The translations under genes and the position numbers were made by a program. A stretch of 64,000 bases of DNA from Rhizaria sp. SCN 62-66. Its lineage: Eukaryota; Rhizaria, unplaced. The stretch lies in contig MEDY01000024.1 of NCBI GenBank assembly GCA_001724265.1, positions 61,251-125,250 on the forward strand, in the 5' to 3' direction. Positions 10,498-22,019 of the stretch are shown here, piece after piece; the stretch's first letter is position 1, and the number at the start of each line of letters is the position of its first letter. The notes below the pieces were generated by a model, which saw only the letters and a program-made list of their open reading frames with translations, had not been told where the DNA came from and did no database searches.

Positions 10498-11133
10498 AGG
10501 GAGCGGGGCGAGAGGTGAGGCTGGGGTGGAAGAGGGGCTTCGGGAAAAGGAAAGGGGAAGGGCTAGAATATAGATTACGCGAAAAAAAGTTGTGAATTAA
10601 AGATATTTGAGAGTATAATATACGATATGTTGGGGAGGTTCATGGTAGTCGGAATTAGTTGTGTTTTCTATTAGCTCAAAGAAGAGCCGCCCATGGCTCC
10701 CGATCCAGGTCCACCTCCGCGCCCCACCGAACGGTCAAAACGCGCTTGTGGTGGCAAGAAAATCCACTGATACGCGGTATAAACATTGTGCGAGCGTCTC
10801 TCGTTCAGGTATATGGTTTCCAACGCGTGATTTTATATTATCCTAATAGCGGTCTCTCGTTTTAAGGTGTCAATTATCGTCATGTATCGCGAGTGCCATG
10901 CTCGCCCATATCTTACGTCACACAACAAAGAAAAAATCATCACTTAGAACAACGTAAAAGCATACGAATATGTAAATGACAATAAGACTAATAAACGTTT
11001 GAAAGAAAAAACGAACAAGAAAACTATATAAAATATTCGAGCAAAACTTCGATAAGTAAAAACAACATCGTTTCGAGTCACATGTAACACGGGATCTAGC
11101 TCGCTCTTTGAATGTTGACGCAGCGCAATGTGT
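10498..11133. other. intergenic region, RRP40 upstream / kinase downstream
   Basis: About 640 bp holding the promoter side of RRP40 (minus) and the 3' flank of the NEK gene (minus). The part from 10900 to 11100 is strongly AT-rich. No gene or RNA is recognised. Confidence 0.4.
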
Positions 11134-14100
11134 TTACCCGAACCCAGTTGACTGCCCCCCGGCGCTGTGGTTGCCGAGCCGCGCCTCGCTTTCCTCATCC
11201 TGCATCACAAACTCTTCCAGACACTGCTCGAGCGCCCCGGCGGCGGCACACAGCGCCTCTGCCTTGCGTGCCCACGCCAACACCTGCGCGGCCGTGGGGC
11301 GCTGCGTGAGGTCCACCGACAGCATGCTGGCCACGAGCTGCTCCAGCGGCTGCGAATACAGCCCGCCCTGTGGCGACGGCGGCAGCCCCGTGGGGCGGCG
11401 CAGCTCCGGCTGCTCCAGCGCCACGCTCGCGGGGACGACTTCATGCAGCGGCCGCAGCAGGCCCTGCGAGATGCGCCGCCCCAGCGAGTAGTAGTTGCTC
11501 TCACGGTCGTGGAACGGCGACTGCAGCGCCGCCAGCTCGTACAAAATGCAGCCCAGGGACCAGATGTCGCTCTCGAAGCCGTAGCCCGAGGAGGATATGG
11601 TCTCGGGGGACATGTAGAACGGCGTCCCGACCAGCGAGAAGGCCTGCGCAGTGCGCGAGCTGAGATACCGCCCGACGCCGAGGTCGCCGAGCATCACGTC
11701 CGTGCGCGCCGCGCCCAGGAACACGTTGGCGGGCTTCAAGTCGCGGTGCATCACGCGGCGCTCGTGCATGATGCACAGCGCGGCCGCGATTTGCGCGAAG
11801 AGATGCCATACGACGCACTCGTGCAGGTGGCGCTTCGACGCGCGTGCGCGGTCCACAACTCCGCACAGATCGCCGGCCTCTGCGAGCTCCATGATGATGA
11901 ACAGCTGCGACTGGGCCAGCACAGCGCCGAGAAAGCGCACGATGTTGGGGTGCTCAGGCAACGAGTGCAGCAGCCGCGACTCGTTTTGGCACGCGCGGCG
12001 GGCCTCAGCGTCCATCTCGAAGATCTGCACGCGCTTAATCGCCACGAGCTTGCCCGTCGCCACCTCGCGCGCCTTGTGCACCGTGGAGAACTTGCCGCGC
12101 GCCAGCACGCAGATGTCTTCGTACGCGCCTGCCGTGGCGCCGCTGCTCTTGGACAGCAGACGCTCGATCGAGATGTCGCTGTCATCCCAGCCGCCAAGCC
12201 CGGAGAGCGACGACAGCCCGTTGCCGCCCGCGCCGTCGTTGTTGGCGTTGGCGCTGTTGCTGTAATACTCGTCGTCGGTGGTGGGGGCGATTGCGTTGTT
12301 GTTGTCAGGCAGCAGAGTCGAGACGTCGAAAGCGCCAATGTTGTCGTTGCTGCTGGCGTTACCGTCGTGGCCATCGTGTACAGGCGTGATGTTGTTGTTG
12401 TTGTTCGAGTGCAGGATGAGCGTGGATTCGTCGAGAATGCCGCTCTCGCCCCAGTGCTCGCAGTCATCAGCACCTCCAGGGGCGTTACCAGTCGAGTGGT
12501 TGCCACTCTTGGCTTCGCTGGACGCGTTGGTGAAGCTGTACGGCATCGGCAGCGGCACGGGCACAGGCAGTGTCGACGACGATGAGCCGGTGAAAGCAGC
12601 GGGCGCGTCGCCGTGGTGCATCGTGATGCCTAACATGGACGCCGCGACGCTGCTGCTAGCATTGCCGGTGCCGGCGCTGGCATTCGTGGCGTTGTGGTGG
12701 CTGGTGGGGCGCGTTGAAGACGCGGAGCCGAAGCGGGAGCGACGCCCAACAGGAGCTTGCTCCAGGTCTAAACAAATGTGTACAAACAGAGAATATATGG
12801 GACAAGATGTTAGCGGACAGACATGAAATGACAGAATCATAATATAACAACACTAATCAATCAAAAAATATTTAAAACAATGTCGATATGAATAGTCTTG
12901 CTTGAATATTGCTTCTTTACGTGACTGTATGCGTACCTGGGTTGTGGCCGCCCTCAGCCGAGACCTGTGCAAGCGCTGCCGTGGCCGAAAACGTCGCCGC
13001 GCCGCTGCTCGCGCTGTTGCTCGGGCGCGGCTGCGGCGAGCTGAAGCTGCCGCGGCCGCCCGCGGAGCCCGCCCGCGCGCCCGCGAGCATTTGCTGCGAG
13101 GCGAGCGACGAGCCCGTGAGCGTGCTGCTGTCCCGCATTGAGCTCGCACCGCCAGCGGTGAGCGGAGGGAGCAGCGCAGGGCTCATGGTGCTACCACCAG
13201 CAGCACCAGCAGCGCCAGCGGCAGCCGCGGCGCTGTCGTAGCCGGATCCGCTGGTGCTGAAGTTGCTCGTGGTGGACGCAGAGTGCGCGCGACTGCGAGT
13301 GCCGAGCCCCCCCGCGCCGCCGCCACTAAGGTGCAGGCCAGAGTGCACGGCGGAGACTGTGGGCGGCGGCGACGGCCCGCTGTTGCCCGCCCCTGCTCCG
13401 CTGACTCCAGAATGCACTCCAGAAGCAGACGCGAGCACGGGGGGAAACGACAGCGGCACCGCGGCGCCACATCCAGTGCCAGGGCCAGTGGCAAACCCGA
13501 GCGACATCTGCAGGCCGCCGGCGGCGTGGGCGTTGCTGTGGCTGCGTGAGTGGCTCAGACCGTGCGCGCTAGTGTTGCGCGACGACAGCGGCGAGAGCGG
13601 GGAATGGAACGGCGACGGTGGCGGCCTATTGTTGCTGTACTCAAACGCAGCACCAGAACCCCCATGCGTACCGGCAGTGGTCAGACTGATAGTACCGATG
13701 GTGGGATTCACGTTACTCGTACTGCCGTGGCTTGAGCCAGAGCCCGTAGACGACATGCGGCTCACGGTGGGCAACGTCGTCCCACCAGCCGCAATTGCAG
13801 TGCCAGAGCCAGAGCCAGCGCCAGAGCCAAAGCCTGAGGCAGAACCAGAGCCGGGGCCCGAGGGGCCGGCCGAGAACGACTGCCGCTGCCCAATGGTGAA
13901 GCTGCCCCTCCCAGTCCCCGTCGCCGCAGCATTGCTGCTGTTGCTGTTGTTGTTATTGATATTGTAGAGCGCCTGCGCGTGTGCCAGCGCCGCCGCCGCA
14001 GCGCCGCCGCTGCCGACCGTCGCGCTCGCACTCGCAGCGCTCCCGCCGCCGCCGACGCCGGCGCTGAGGCTGGCGCTGGCCGTGCTGCCGCCGCCCCCGC

Positions 14101-16257
14101 CGCCCTCGCCGCGCGTCTTGGCCCGCGCCTCCTGCCGCCGCCGCTTGAGCCGCGCGTGCTGCAGCTCTCCCAGCGCCTTCTTGGCTAGCGCCGCGACCGC
14201 AGCGGCCGAGGGGCGCGCGCGCGGGTCGCGGGCCAGCAGCGACGCGACGACGGCCGACAGCGCGGCGGAGTACAGCGCGGGCGGCAACGGGTGCAGCGGC
14301 GCTGAGGCGGCGACGGCGACGGCGACGGCGACGGGCGAGGCCGGGGGCGGCGGCGCGGACAGGGGAGGCGTCGCGCTGCTGTTGTTGGCATTGACAGAGC
14401 CCGTCGCCGCCGCTGCGCTCAAGCTCACGCTCGCGGACGACGACGCGTCGGTGTGTGCAGTGTGTGCAGTGTGTGCAATGGTGAGAGAGCCCGGTGTGGC
14501 GTTCGGCGGGAGGACCTGGGGGCCGAAGACGGTGAACACACTGCCGGTGCTCACAGTCGCCACAGAGCCGTTACTCATGTTCATCGTCACTGCGCCGCTG
14601 CCGTTGGCTCCGCTGGGTGTGGTGTTGTTATTGCACACTGTGACGCCGGTGTGCACACAGTTGGGATCGCCCGCGGCCGCCGCTGCTGCGGCAGAGAGCA
14701 GCGCGGCCTCGGCCTCAGCGGGCGCCAGCGCGGCCAGTGCAGTCGACGCTGCGAGCGTCGGGGGCAGGAAGGGAGGCGACTGGGCGCACATCTCGTACAC
14801 AATGCAGCCCAGAGAGAACATGTCCGCCGCGCTGGGAGAACCGCTGGAATTCGTGACTGAAGCCTCCGCGGCCGCGCTGTTGTTGCTGCTGCTGCTGCTG
14901 TTGCTGATCTGGCTCTGCTGGGCGTCGGTCATAACAGACTGTGGCACTGACGCTGCTGCTGTTGCCGCTGTTGCTGTTGCAGCGGATGTGGATAAGAGCT
15001 CAGGTGCCGTGTAGCACAGCATGTCAGGGGAGCCAATGACAACGCCAAAACCGCTGATGTTGCTGGTGTCGCCGCCTGGCGCGTTGACAGAGGCGATATT
15101 ATCGGGAATGCACACCATTTGCGTGATGCAACCACCGTCACCAGCAGCAGTACTATCTGACGCGATTAGGCTGTTGTCCGTGCTAGAGGAGGTCGAGATA
15201 TAAGTACCTCCTGTCACGCGTTCAAGTGCACTTAGACTCACGCCAAGCGCCTTAGCCTGGCACAACTCCACCTCAGCCTCCGTCGCCGCCTGCGCCGCCG
15301 TGGCCGCCGCGGCGCCAGACCCCGAATTAACGTTGTGCGTATGGATATACTGACATTGTTCTGCGGTCAGAGCAGCGACGCGTGGGCTGTTCACCGGCGT
15401 GCAGATGCCGTACGCGTCAACACCCAGCCGCGCGCCGACGCTGCCGACCTTGACCTCGCCTTTGGGCGACAGCAGCACACTCGCAGGACTGAGGCCGAGG
15501 CCAGCGACACCGGCGGCGTGCGCTGCGCCGACACCGAGCGAGATGAAGTAGAGGAACTTCCACACGTCCTCTTCGCCAAAGGCCTTTTTGCGGGCGCGCA
15601 TGGAGGCCAGCACGGCGTCCATGCAGTCCGTCGACGGCTCCGTCACCGCGTGCAAGCGGCCGCCCTCGACGAACACGTCGTGAGTCGCGGTCAGATTGGC
15701 GTGTGAGAGCCGGGACAGCGTCGCGAGGGGCGCAGCGACGGCGGGATGCAACCAAGTCGGCAGAGAGGAGAGATCGGTGGAGCGGACCAGCACGTCGGTG
15801 CCGGGGGGCAGGACGGGGCAGGAGGCGAGTGACACGGCCTTGTGCACCACGCCGAACGCACCTGAGTTAAGAATGACAGCATCATAAAATGTGAGCGTAT
15901 ACAACAAATATAGATATTATGGAAAAGATAGCATGAAATATATAATTAAAGTAACAGACTCAGTGTAGTACTGAAGATTTGTTATTAAAGAAAGTGATAT
16001 ATGTCGTCATATTCGCAGTCTTAATAAGACGTACCAGTGGCGACCTTGGCGGAGGCGGCGTAGTGGCCGAGGCGGGAAGGCTCATGGGGGCCGACAGTGG
16101 GGAACGGGAAAGCCGAGGCCGCGGCAGAAGCGGTACCAGCGGCGTGCGGGTACTGTGGGTAGCTCTGAGCGCCTGGAGCCGCATCGGCCGTGTTGCCAGA
16201 GAACTGTTGCTGCTGCGGCTGCTGCGGCTGCTGCTGTTGTGGGTGGTTGTGAGACAT
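11134..16257 (-). CDS. tandem pseudokinase-NEK6/7-like protein kinase
   Basis: Three exons (minus): 16257-16035, 15861-12937, 12767-11134; 1593 residues (an ATG at 16281 would add 8). After a Gln-rich N-terminus, a first kinase-like domain starts at ~74 with glycine loop GAFGVVHKAV. Its catalytic residues are lost: the VAIK lysine is replaced (VLVR), HRDLKPEN reads GLGLSPAS (~197) and DFG reads SVG. The APE (TAPELLS, ~356) and subdomain IX (DMFSLGCIVYEM, ~428) remain. A ~700-residue Ser/Gly/Ala/Asn-rich linker follows. The second domain (~1260-1540) is intact: VAIKRVQIFEMDAEARRAC, HRDLKPANVF, DLGVGR (DLG in place of DFG, as in NEK6/7), SLVGTPFYMSPE, SDIWSLGCILYELAALQSPF. NEK6/7 kinases act in mitosis and cilium/microtubule control. 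It stops at TAA. Confidence 0.9.
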
Positions 16258-17081
16258 TGTGACAGCAGAAGAGGGATTCACGGCAACTCTGACGAGCGGC
16301 TGTGGCGACGTGTGCTACTGTAGCGCGGGGCTGCAGTCTGAGTTGCGGTGCTAGCGCGAGTCAGCAAGAGCGGGGGAGAGCGCGAAAGCGAGGGGCGAGC
16401 CCCAGCAGCAAGGGCAGAGGGAGAGAGGAAGATCGAAGGAGAACTATGCAGAGAGCGGAAACGCAGTGCTGTAGGGTTCTGTCGGTCTGTATATTCAGAA
16501 AACAGCAAGTGCAGTTCCGTGGTAGTAGAAAAACAGTGAAAGAAGGATTGAGAGCGAGTCTAGCTGGACGGATAGGACAAGGACGAGGCCCGTTCATGCA
16601 GCCTTGTTAGTCGACGGAAAACCAAAGATATTACAATCAATATAGGCGCCTGAAGATAATAGAAATTGTTATTACTGCTGAAATAACACGTTCAGTTCGG
16701 CAAAATTCGTCATATGCAAATAAAACGCTCGGAAGTAGTCGAACTCGGTGCTCAAAAATCGCAGCCTGTTCGAACTCTTCACAACCAAAACTCGGCGGCG
16801 GGCCTCCTTGGTGCCCGCTGCCTCAGGAAAAAACAAAATGATGCAAAACTCGGCTGTAATGTTCTCCTTTCACGTTGAAAACACGATATGTTGTATGTAG
16901 TTTCGCTCTCTAAACAAATGTATCTTTATTATTACTACAAGTGCACATAATCAAACAAAACAGTTTTACATTTTCACCACTACCACAAAACAAATCTTTG
17001 TAACTTTCTCTTAAATCAAATCAAAAGGGCTTAAGCAACCACAGACACCGCGCATACGGCATCCGGCATTCCCACGCCGTC
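16258..17081. other. intergenic region upstream of the NEK gene
   Basis: About 820 bp. The part next to the kinase start (to ~16600) is its leader and promoter side; the rest is the 3' flank of the RPGRIP1L-like gene. A 10-bp stem-loop with one G-U pair is visible at 16794-16822 (GGCGGCGGGC with GCCCGCTGCC), and the phrase CAAAACTCGG occurs twice nearby (around 16785 and 16845). Function unknown. Confidence 0.4.
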
Positions 17082-20000
17082 TTACGCGATGCGCATGGCA
17101 ACCATGGCGGCCCCGTAGGTGACGAGCACCTCTCCCTGCACCGGGCAGTTTGCCGTCGGCATCGCGCGCGCGGTGGTCAGTGGCAGCTCTCCTTCCCACT
17201 CCTTCCCCCCACCGGCGCCGGCGGCGGCGGCGGCGGCGACCGCGGCAGAGGGAAGAGTAAGCGCGGTGAGCGGGACGTGGACAGCGCCGACTTCGACAAG
17301 CCCGGGTGCCGAGAGCGGGCCCGTCGACAGCGGTCCGGACCCGTCGCCGCCGCCGAGTGTGGGGAGGTACAGAGTGAAGACGACGACGTCGCCCTCGCGG
17401 AGCCCGTTGCTGTCGCCGGCTAAGGGAGCCACGTCTAAGGGAGAGTCGATAACGGCCACGTAGCGGCGGCTGTCCAGCGCAGAGCCGCCATCCGCGGCGT
17501 TGTTGTGGCCCATGAACTCGAGGTACGGCACTGTAAGTACCCCCTTAGCCAGCCCCAGCCGCGGGCAGCTCGCGTGGATCACCAGCTTATCGCTCGCGCC
17601 CTTGACCCACCTCTCCGTCCCAGCGAGTCCACCGCTGCCGCCGCCGCCGCCCGCGCCGCCCGCGTCGTCTTCGCTGTAGCCGCCGCCGCCGCCGTAGCGG
17701 CTCGCCGAAGTGACGGCGGCGTGGATCTGCTGCAGAGTGGCCTGCATGGGCGCATGGAGGGCGCGCACGGTCAGGTCAACGCGCAGACGCAGGCGCGCGC
17801 CGAGGAGGCTCACGGGGAGACGGGCCAGGGACAGGCGCATCAGGGCGAGCGGGCTCAGGTTCATCGCTGCCGCAGCCGCAGCCGCAGCCGCTGACTGCGC
17901 GGTAGCAGCGGAAGCGTACTGCGGTTGCTGCTGCTGCTGCTGCCGCTGCTGTTGAACAAGCTGGTTCTGGTTCTGGTTCTGGGTCGGGCCTTGGTTGGGG
18001 TTGACGAGAGAGACACCGCGGGTGCTTGCAGCAATGTTATTACTCGCATTGCTTTGCTGCGGAATGTAGTTATTGCTGAAGTTGATGCTGCCCGCTGTGG
18101 TCTTATTGAGTGGGTAGATCGGGTACAGCAGCCGCATATCCACGGCAATCTGTCCGGCCTCTTGCCCAGTCTCGGCTGACACCAGCGGCACGGTCAGCGA
18201 CACGCGCTGGGCCTTGCGGGCCGCCAACAGCACCGCAGCGGGCGTGCCGACGACGGTCGACGCGTCGGTCGGCAGCGGCGATAGCAGCGCGCGCAGCGGG
18301 ACGACGGCCGAGGCGAGCGGGAGCGAGAGGACGCCGCCCGTGTGCCGGTGCAGCGCGATCGACACTGCGGTGGACGCGAGCAGCACCGGCAGCGAGGTGT
18401 CGTCGTCGAACCGGTACTGCGTGGTCAAATGATACTGCGGGCGCAGACCGCCCGCGGGGGCCGAGGGAGTGGGGTCGAAGTCGGCGAAACTGACCGTGGC
18501 CACCGTCAGGATCTGCTCCGGGGAGTGCGGCAGGGACGCCAAGGAGGGCAGCGCGCCCGCGAGCAACTTGAAATAGAAATGAAAGCGAAAGCAAAAGCAA
18601 AAAGTGAAGAATCAAGTTAGTATTCAATGTTAAGAGCAAATTGTAGAATTGATGATTTCAGATTGAAAAATAGTGTGATGTTATTATTGTTTTAGAGCGT
18701 ACCTGAGCGCTGGTGATGCGGAACGCGAGCATATTCGAGACGGCCTGCAGCGCCAGAGCGCCCTCCCCGAGCGTCCCCTGCTGCTGCTGCAGCTGCTGGA
18801 GCTGCGGCAGCGGCATGGGCACAGGCCCCGAGAGGAGCTGCGCGGCGTCGTCGCAGTCGTTGAAGTCGAAAATACTGTCAAGATCGTCGTTATTGTTGTT
18901 GTTGATGATGGCGTTATCGTGATCGGTTGTGACGACGGCGTTAACGCTCGGGGCGGAGACGGGAGGATACTGCTGCTGCTGTTGCGTCTGCGGCTGCTGC
19001 TGAAGCTGCGGCTGCTGCTGCAAGTAAGGAGGCGAAAGCAGCGCGACACCGCGACTGGCTCCATCAAAGCCGCCACTACTCGGCTGGGCATGGTTACTCA
19101 CCATATTGTTATTGTTGTTATTGTTGCTGTTGTTAGAAATAGACATTGCAGCGAGCCGTGCCTCGAGGGACAGCGCCTTGTTCTCCGCCGTAGCTGCAGC
19201 GGCTTCGGCAGTCCGCTTGAGCCCGCGCTCAGTGTCCAAGTCGGTCAGAGCAGCGCGGAGACGGGCCTCGAGGGCCGCCAGCTGGCGGCGGAGCACCGGG
19301 GCGGAGTCTGAGTGAAAAACACAAAATCGAGAAATAGAGCACAAACATAGACACTTAGAGAAAAAAAAAAAGAGAAAAAATAGATATCTAGTTACTCTAA
19401 GTTGATATATCGTTGAATTTTCACGATGTGTACTATATAGCGAGATTTCGTACCTTCTTGCGTCGGAGCCTCCAGCCCGATCCCCCGAGTCATCCCCTCC
19501 CCCGCGCCAGCACCGCCCGCCTTGCGCTGCGCATCCTGCCGTTTGACCACATCCAGCGCCTCCCGCAGCCGGTCAAAGTCGATCCCGGAGTCGTTGGCGA
19601 GCTGCCCCAGCTGCGCTGTCGCCAACGCAAGCTGCTTACTCGCCTCCGCCAACTGCGACTTAGCTTCATCGCGCTCCTTCGCGGCGATCCCAAGCTCGCG
19701 AGTGCGCACTTCGAGCTGCCGCGCGCGCTCCGCCGCAGCTTCCCGCGCGCGCCCGGCATCACCCTTGGCCTCCGCAGCCTCAGCGCGCACCGCAGCCTCC
19801 TTGGCAGCGCTGTCAGCGAGAAGCTGCTTCACGCGGGCCTGTTCCATCGCGTCCCCGGCGAACAGATTGCTCGTCAACAGACGCACGCGGTCCTCCAAAG
19901 CCATTTTTTCGGTCCTGAGCTCCTCCAGCACGGCCTTATAGTGCGCGACATGCTCGGACTCGAGCTCAAGCGTGGAGATCTGCCGCTGCAGCTCGACTGT

Positions 20001-21338
20001 CTTCCGGCGCGACTCTGCAAGCAGGCGTTTGTACTCTTCGCACTGGCGCAGCGCGTGGGCCTGGACCTCCTTCTCCGCGCGCGCGGCGGCAATGAGCTGG
20101 TCAAACTGCGCCTGCAGGATCGACACGGCGGCGCGTTTCTCCTTCAAGTCGCGCCGCAACATCGCGAGCTCCTCAGAAACGTCCGCACTGCCGAAGCCAC
20201 TGGCACTGAGGCCGGCTAAGGGGTACGTGGATGCGGAAGACGACGCGCCGCTCGACGCAAGCAGTGCCGCGAGGTTGTTGTACGAGCTATCAGCGGGGGG
20301 CGCAAAGCTCGCCGGAGTGATATTCGCGCTAGCGTTGGCGTTGGCGGGATTACTAAAAGGATTACTCAGCGAGACGCCGCGAGAGCTCGAATACGCCGGG
20401 ACAGATGCAGCGTCCGCCGCATCCGCAGCAGGCCTGTTCACGTCGGTCTGTGCGGCGATATTGCCGTTGGAGAGTGCGAGGCGCGCGCGGAGAGTGGTCG
20501 AGAGGTCGTCTAGCGCGCGGCGCTCCCCGGGCAACAGGACTGACCGGGCGGAGTCGGGGAACAGCGACAGCGACGGGGGGAAACCAGAAGTGAAGCCACC
20601 ACCGCCACTAGAGGCGGGGGCAGGGCTGCCGGCGCTGCCAGCCGTGCTCGTGCTGATGTTGTTGTAATTGTTGGAGTTGGTGACAGTGGGCTGGGGCAAG
20701 TCGAAGAGGGAAACACCGCGTGTGCTGCTAGTTCGGCTCACATCAGCCCCGTTGTCATAGCTCGCGTTGTTGTTGTTGTTGTTGTTGTTGTTGCTGCTAT
20801 AGCTAGTCGACGTCGCAGTTGATGGACGAGGCAGCGGAGCTGAGAACACTGAACCCTGCTGTTGCTGCAGAGAACTAGAGCTGTTAGTTGCACTAGTACC
20901 AGCGCCAGCGCCAGCGCCGCCGTAGCCTGAGCTTGCGCGCGCTTGCTGCTTGGGCATGTAGTGCGACGACAGCGGACGCGGCGCCGCGGCGGCCGTGACG
21001 CTCGAGTTGGGCGCCTTGACGCGCGCATTGCGAGCTTTGCTGTTGTGCTCAGTCTCGAGAGCGCGCATGCGCTCCTTCTGCCGCTGCTGGCGCTCCTGCA
21101 AGGCCGTGTTCTGCGCGCGCAGCGCCGCCAGCTCTTCCTCGAGCTCGCGGTCACGGGCCAGTGGCGCGGCTGAGGCTGAGTTGCCGCGCTTCGAGCGCTC
21201 CTCGAGCGATTTGGCGAGGACCTGCGCCTTCTTTGTCTCGAGCTCGCGCTGTTGCACGAGGCGGGACATGTCGGCGAGCTTTTGCTGCGCGCGACGGTAC
21301 TCCTCCTGGTAGTCAATCTCGCCGGGGGTAAGGGGCAT
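17082..21338 (-). CDS. RPGRIP1L/fantom-like coiled-coil and C2-domain protein
   Basis: Three exons (minus): 21338-19454, 19307-18703, 18566-17082; 1324 residues. The N-terminal ~120 residues and ~460-620 are heptad-rich coiled coil (for example LEEELAALRAQNTALQERQQ). The third exon opens into a C2-like domain whose strand pattern matches the central C2 domain of RPGRIP1L as I know it: VATVSFADFDPTPS...GLRPQYHLTTQYRFDDD. A second C2-like region, with an acidic/Gly-rich loop insert, ends the protein. RPGRIP1L organises the ciliary transition zone. The order coiled coil then C2 domains fits, but the call rests on one good block. A short motif, (S/T)RG(V/I)xLxxP, recurs five times between domains. 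The start is the first ATG preceding the coiled coil; a probable 5'-leader intron acceptor lies near 21448. It stops at TAA. Confidence 0.65.
20766..20793 (+). repeat. GTT trinucleotide run (poly-Asn in the RPGRIP1L-like gene)
   Basis: Nine consecutive GTT units on the plus strand, read as AAC codons (poly-Asn) on the minus strand. It is one of the cleanest microsatellites in the window. Confidence 0.8.
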
Positions 21339-21887
21339 CGCAACGGAGGTAGAGGGGAGGCGACAGCAGCGGGGTGCGGTCGGGCTCGGGGAAGGGCTGG
21401 CTTTGGTGGGGTGAAGGGAGAAACGTGCCTCGAGGCTGGCTTGCTGCTTGAGGGAAAAGAAAGAGAATATGCAAAGGTGAATTAAAAATATAAAGAGTTT
21501 GTTGTGATTTAAATCTGGGGAGAAGCGGGCATATACACTGTCGGTCCCATGATGGCGTGAGATACAATGAAAATTCAAAGAACATCACCTATCTCTCGGC
21601 CTCCAACGGCTCTCCACAGCAAACCATCTGTCTCAACACAAGATCAACCACAAGACCATGCAATGATCTACAGAAGAGATAAATTTAGTGTATTTGTTAT
21701 TTATGCGTTGTTTAATATAATATATCAAAGACCTGTCTCGTTTAACGATCGGAATATCGTGTAAGGCCTGTTTTACAATTATTCCTGCGCTGCGCGCTCA
21801 CGTCTGCCCATTCCCGCACTTCCCCTGCTTCGCCAGGCCAGCAGTCTTGCTTTCTGTGCCACAAGCTCCCCGTGAGACTTAGCGCCG
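21339..21887. other. divergent intergenic region
   Basis: About 550 bp between the RPGRIP1L-like gene (minus) and the methyltransferase gene (plus); it should contain both promoters. A probable leader-intron acceptor (TTTTCCCTCAAG on the minus strand, near 21450) belongs to the first. No independent gene is seen. Confidence 0.4.
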
Positions 21888-21986
21888 ATGGAGACGGAAG
21901 ACCTGCGCACCCGCGCAGAGGTTCTCTCAACTCTCCACTCAATGCTACAGCCCACAGCTCCAAGCACAAGCACCGGTGCAACAGCA

Positions 21987-22019
<33 letters not shown>

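Noticed and set aside
11167-12585. 472-codon plus-strand open frame over the NEK kinase
   Set aside because: Antisense shadow; the minus strand encodes an unmistakable kinase with all subdomains.
16690-16830. Possible tRNA (CTGTTCGAACTCT resembles a T-loop)
   Set aside because: No matching acceptor stem, D-arm or anticodon arm could be folded around it.
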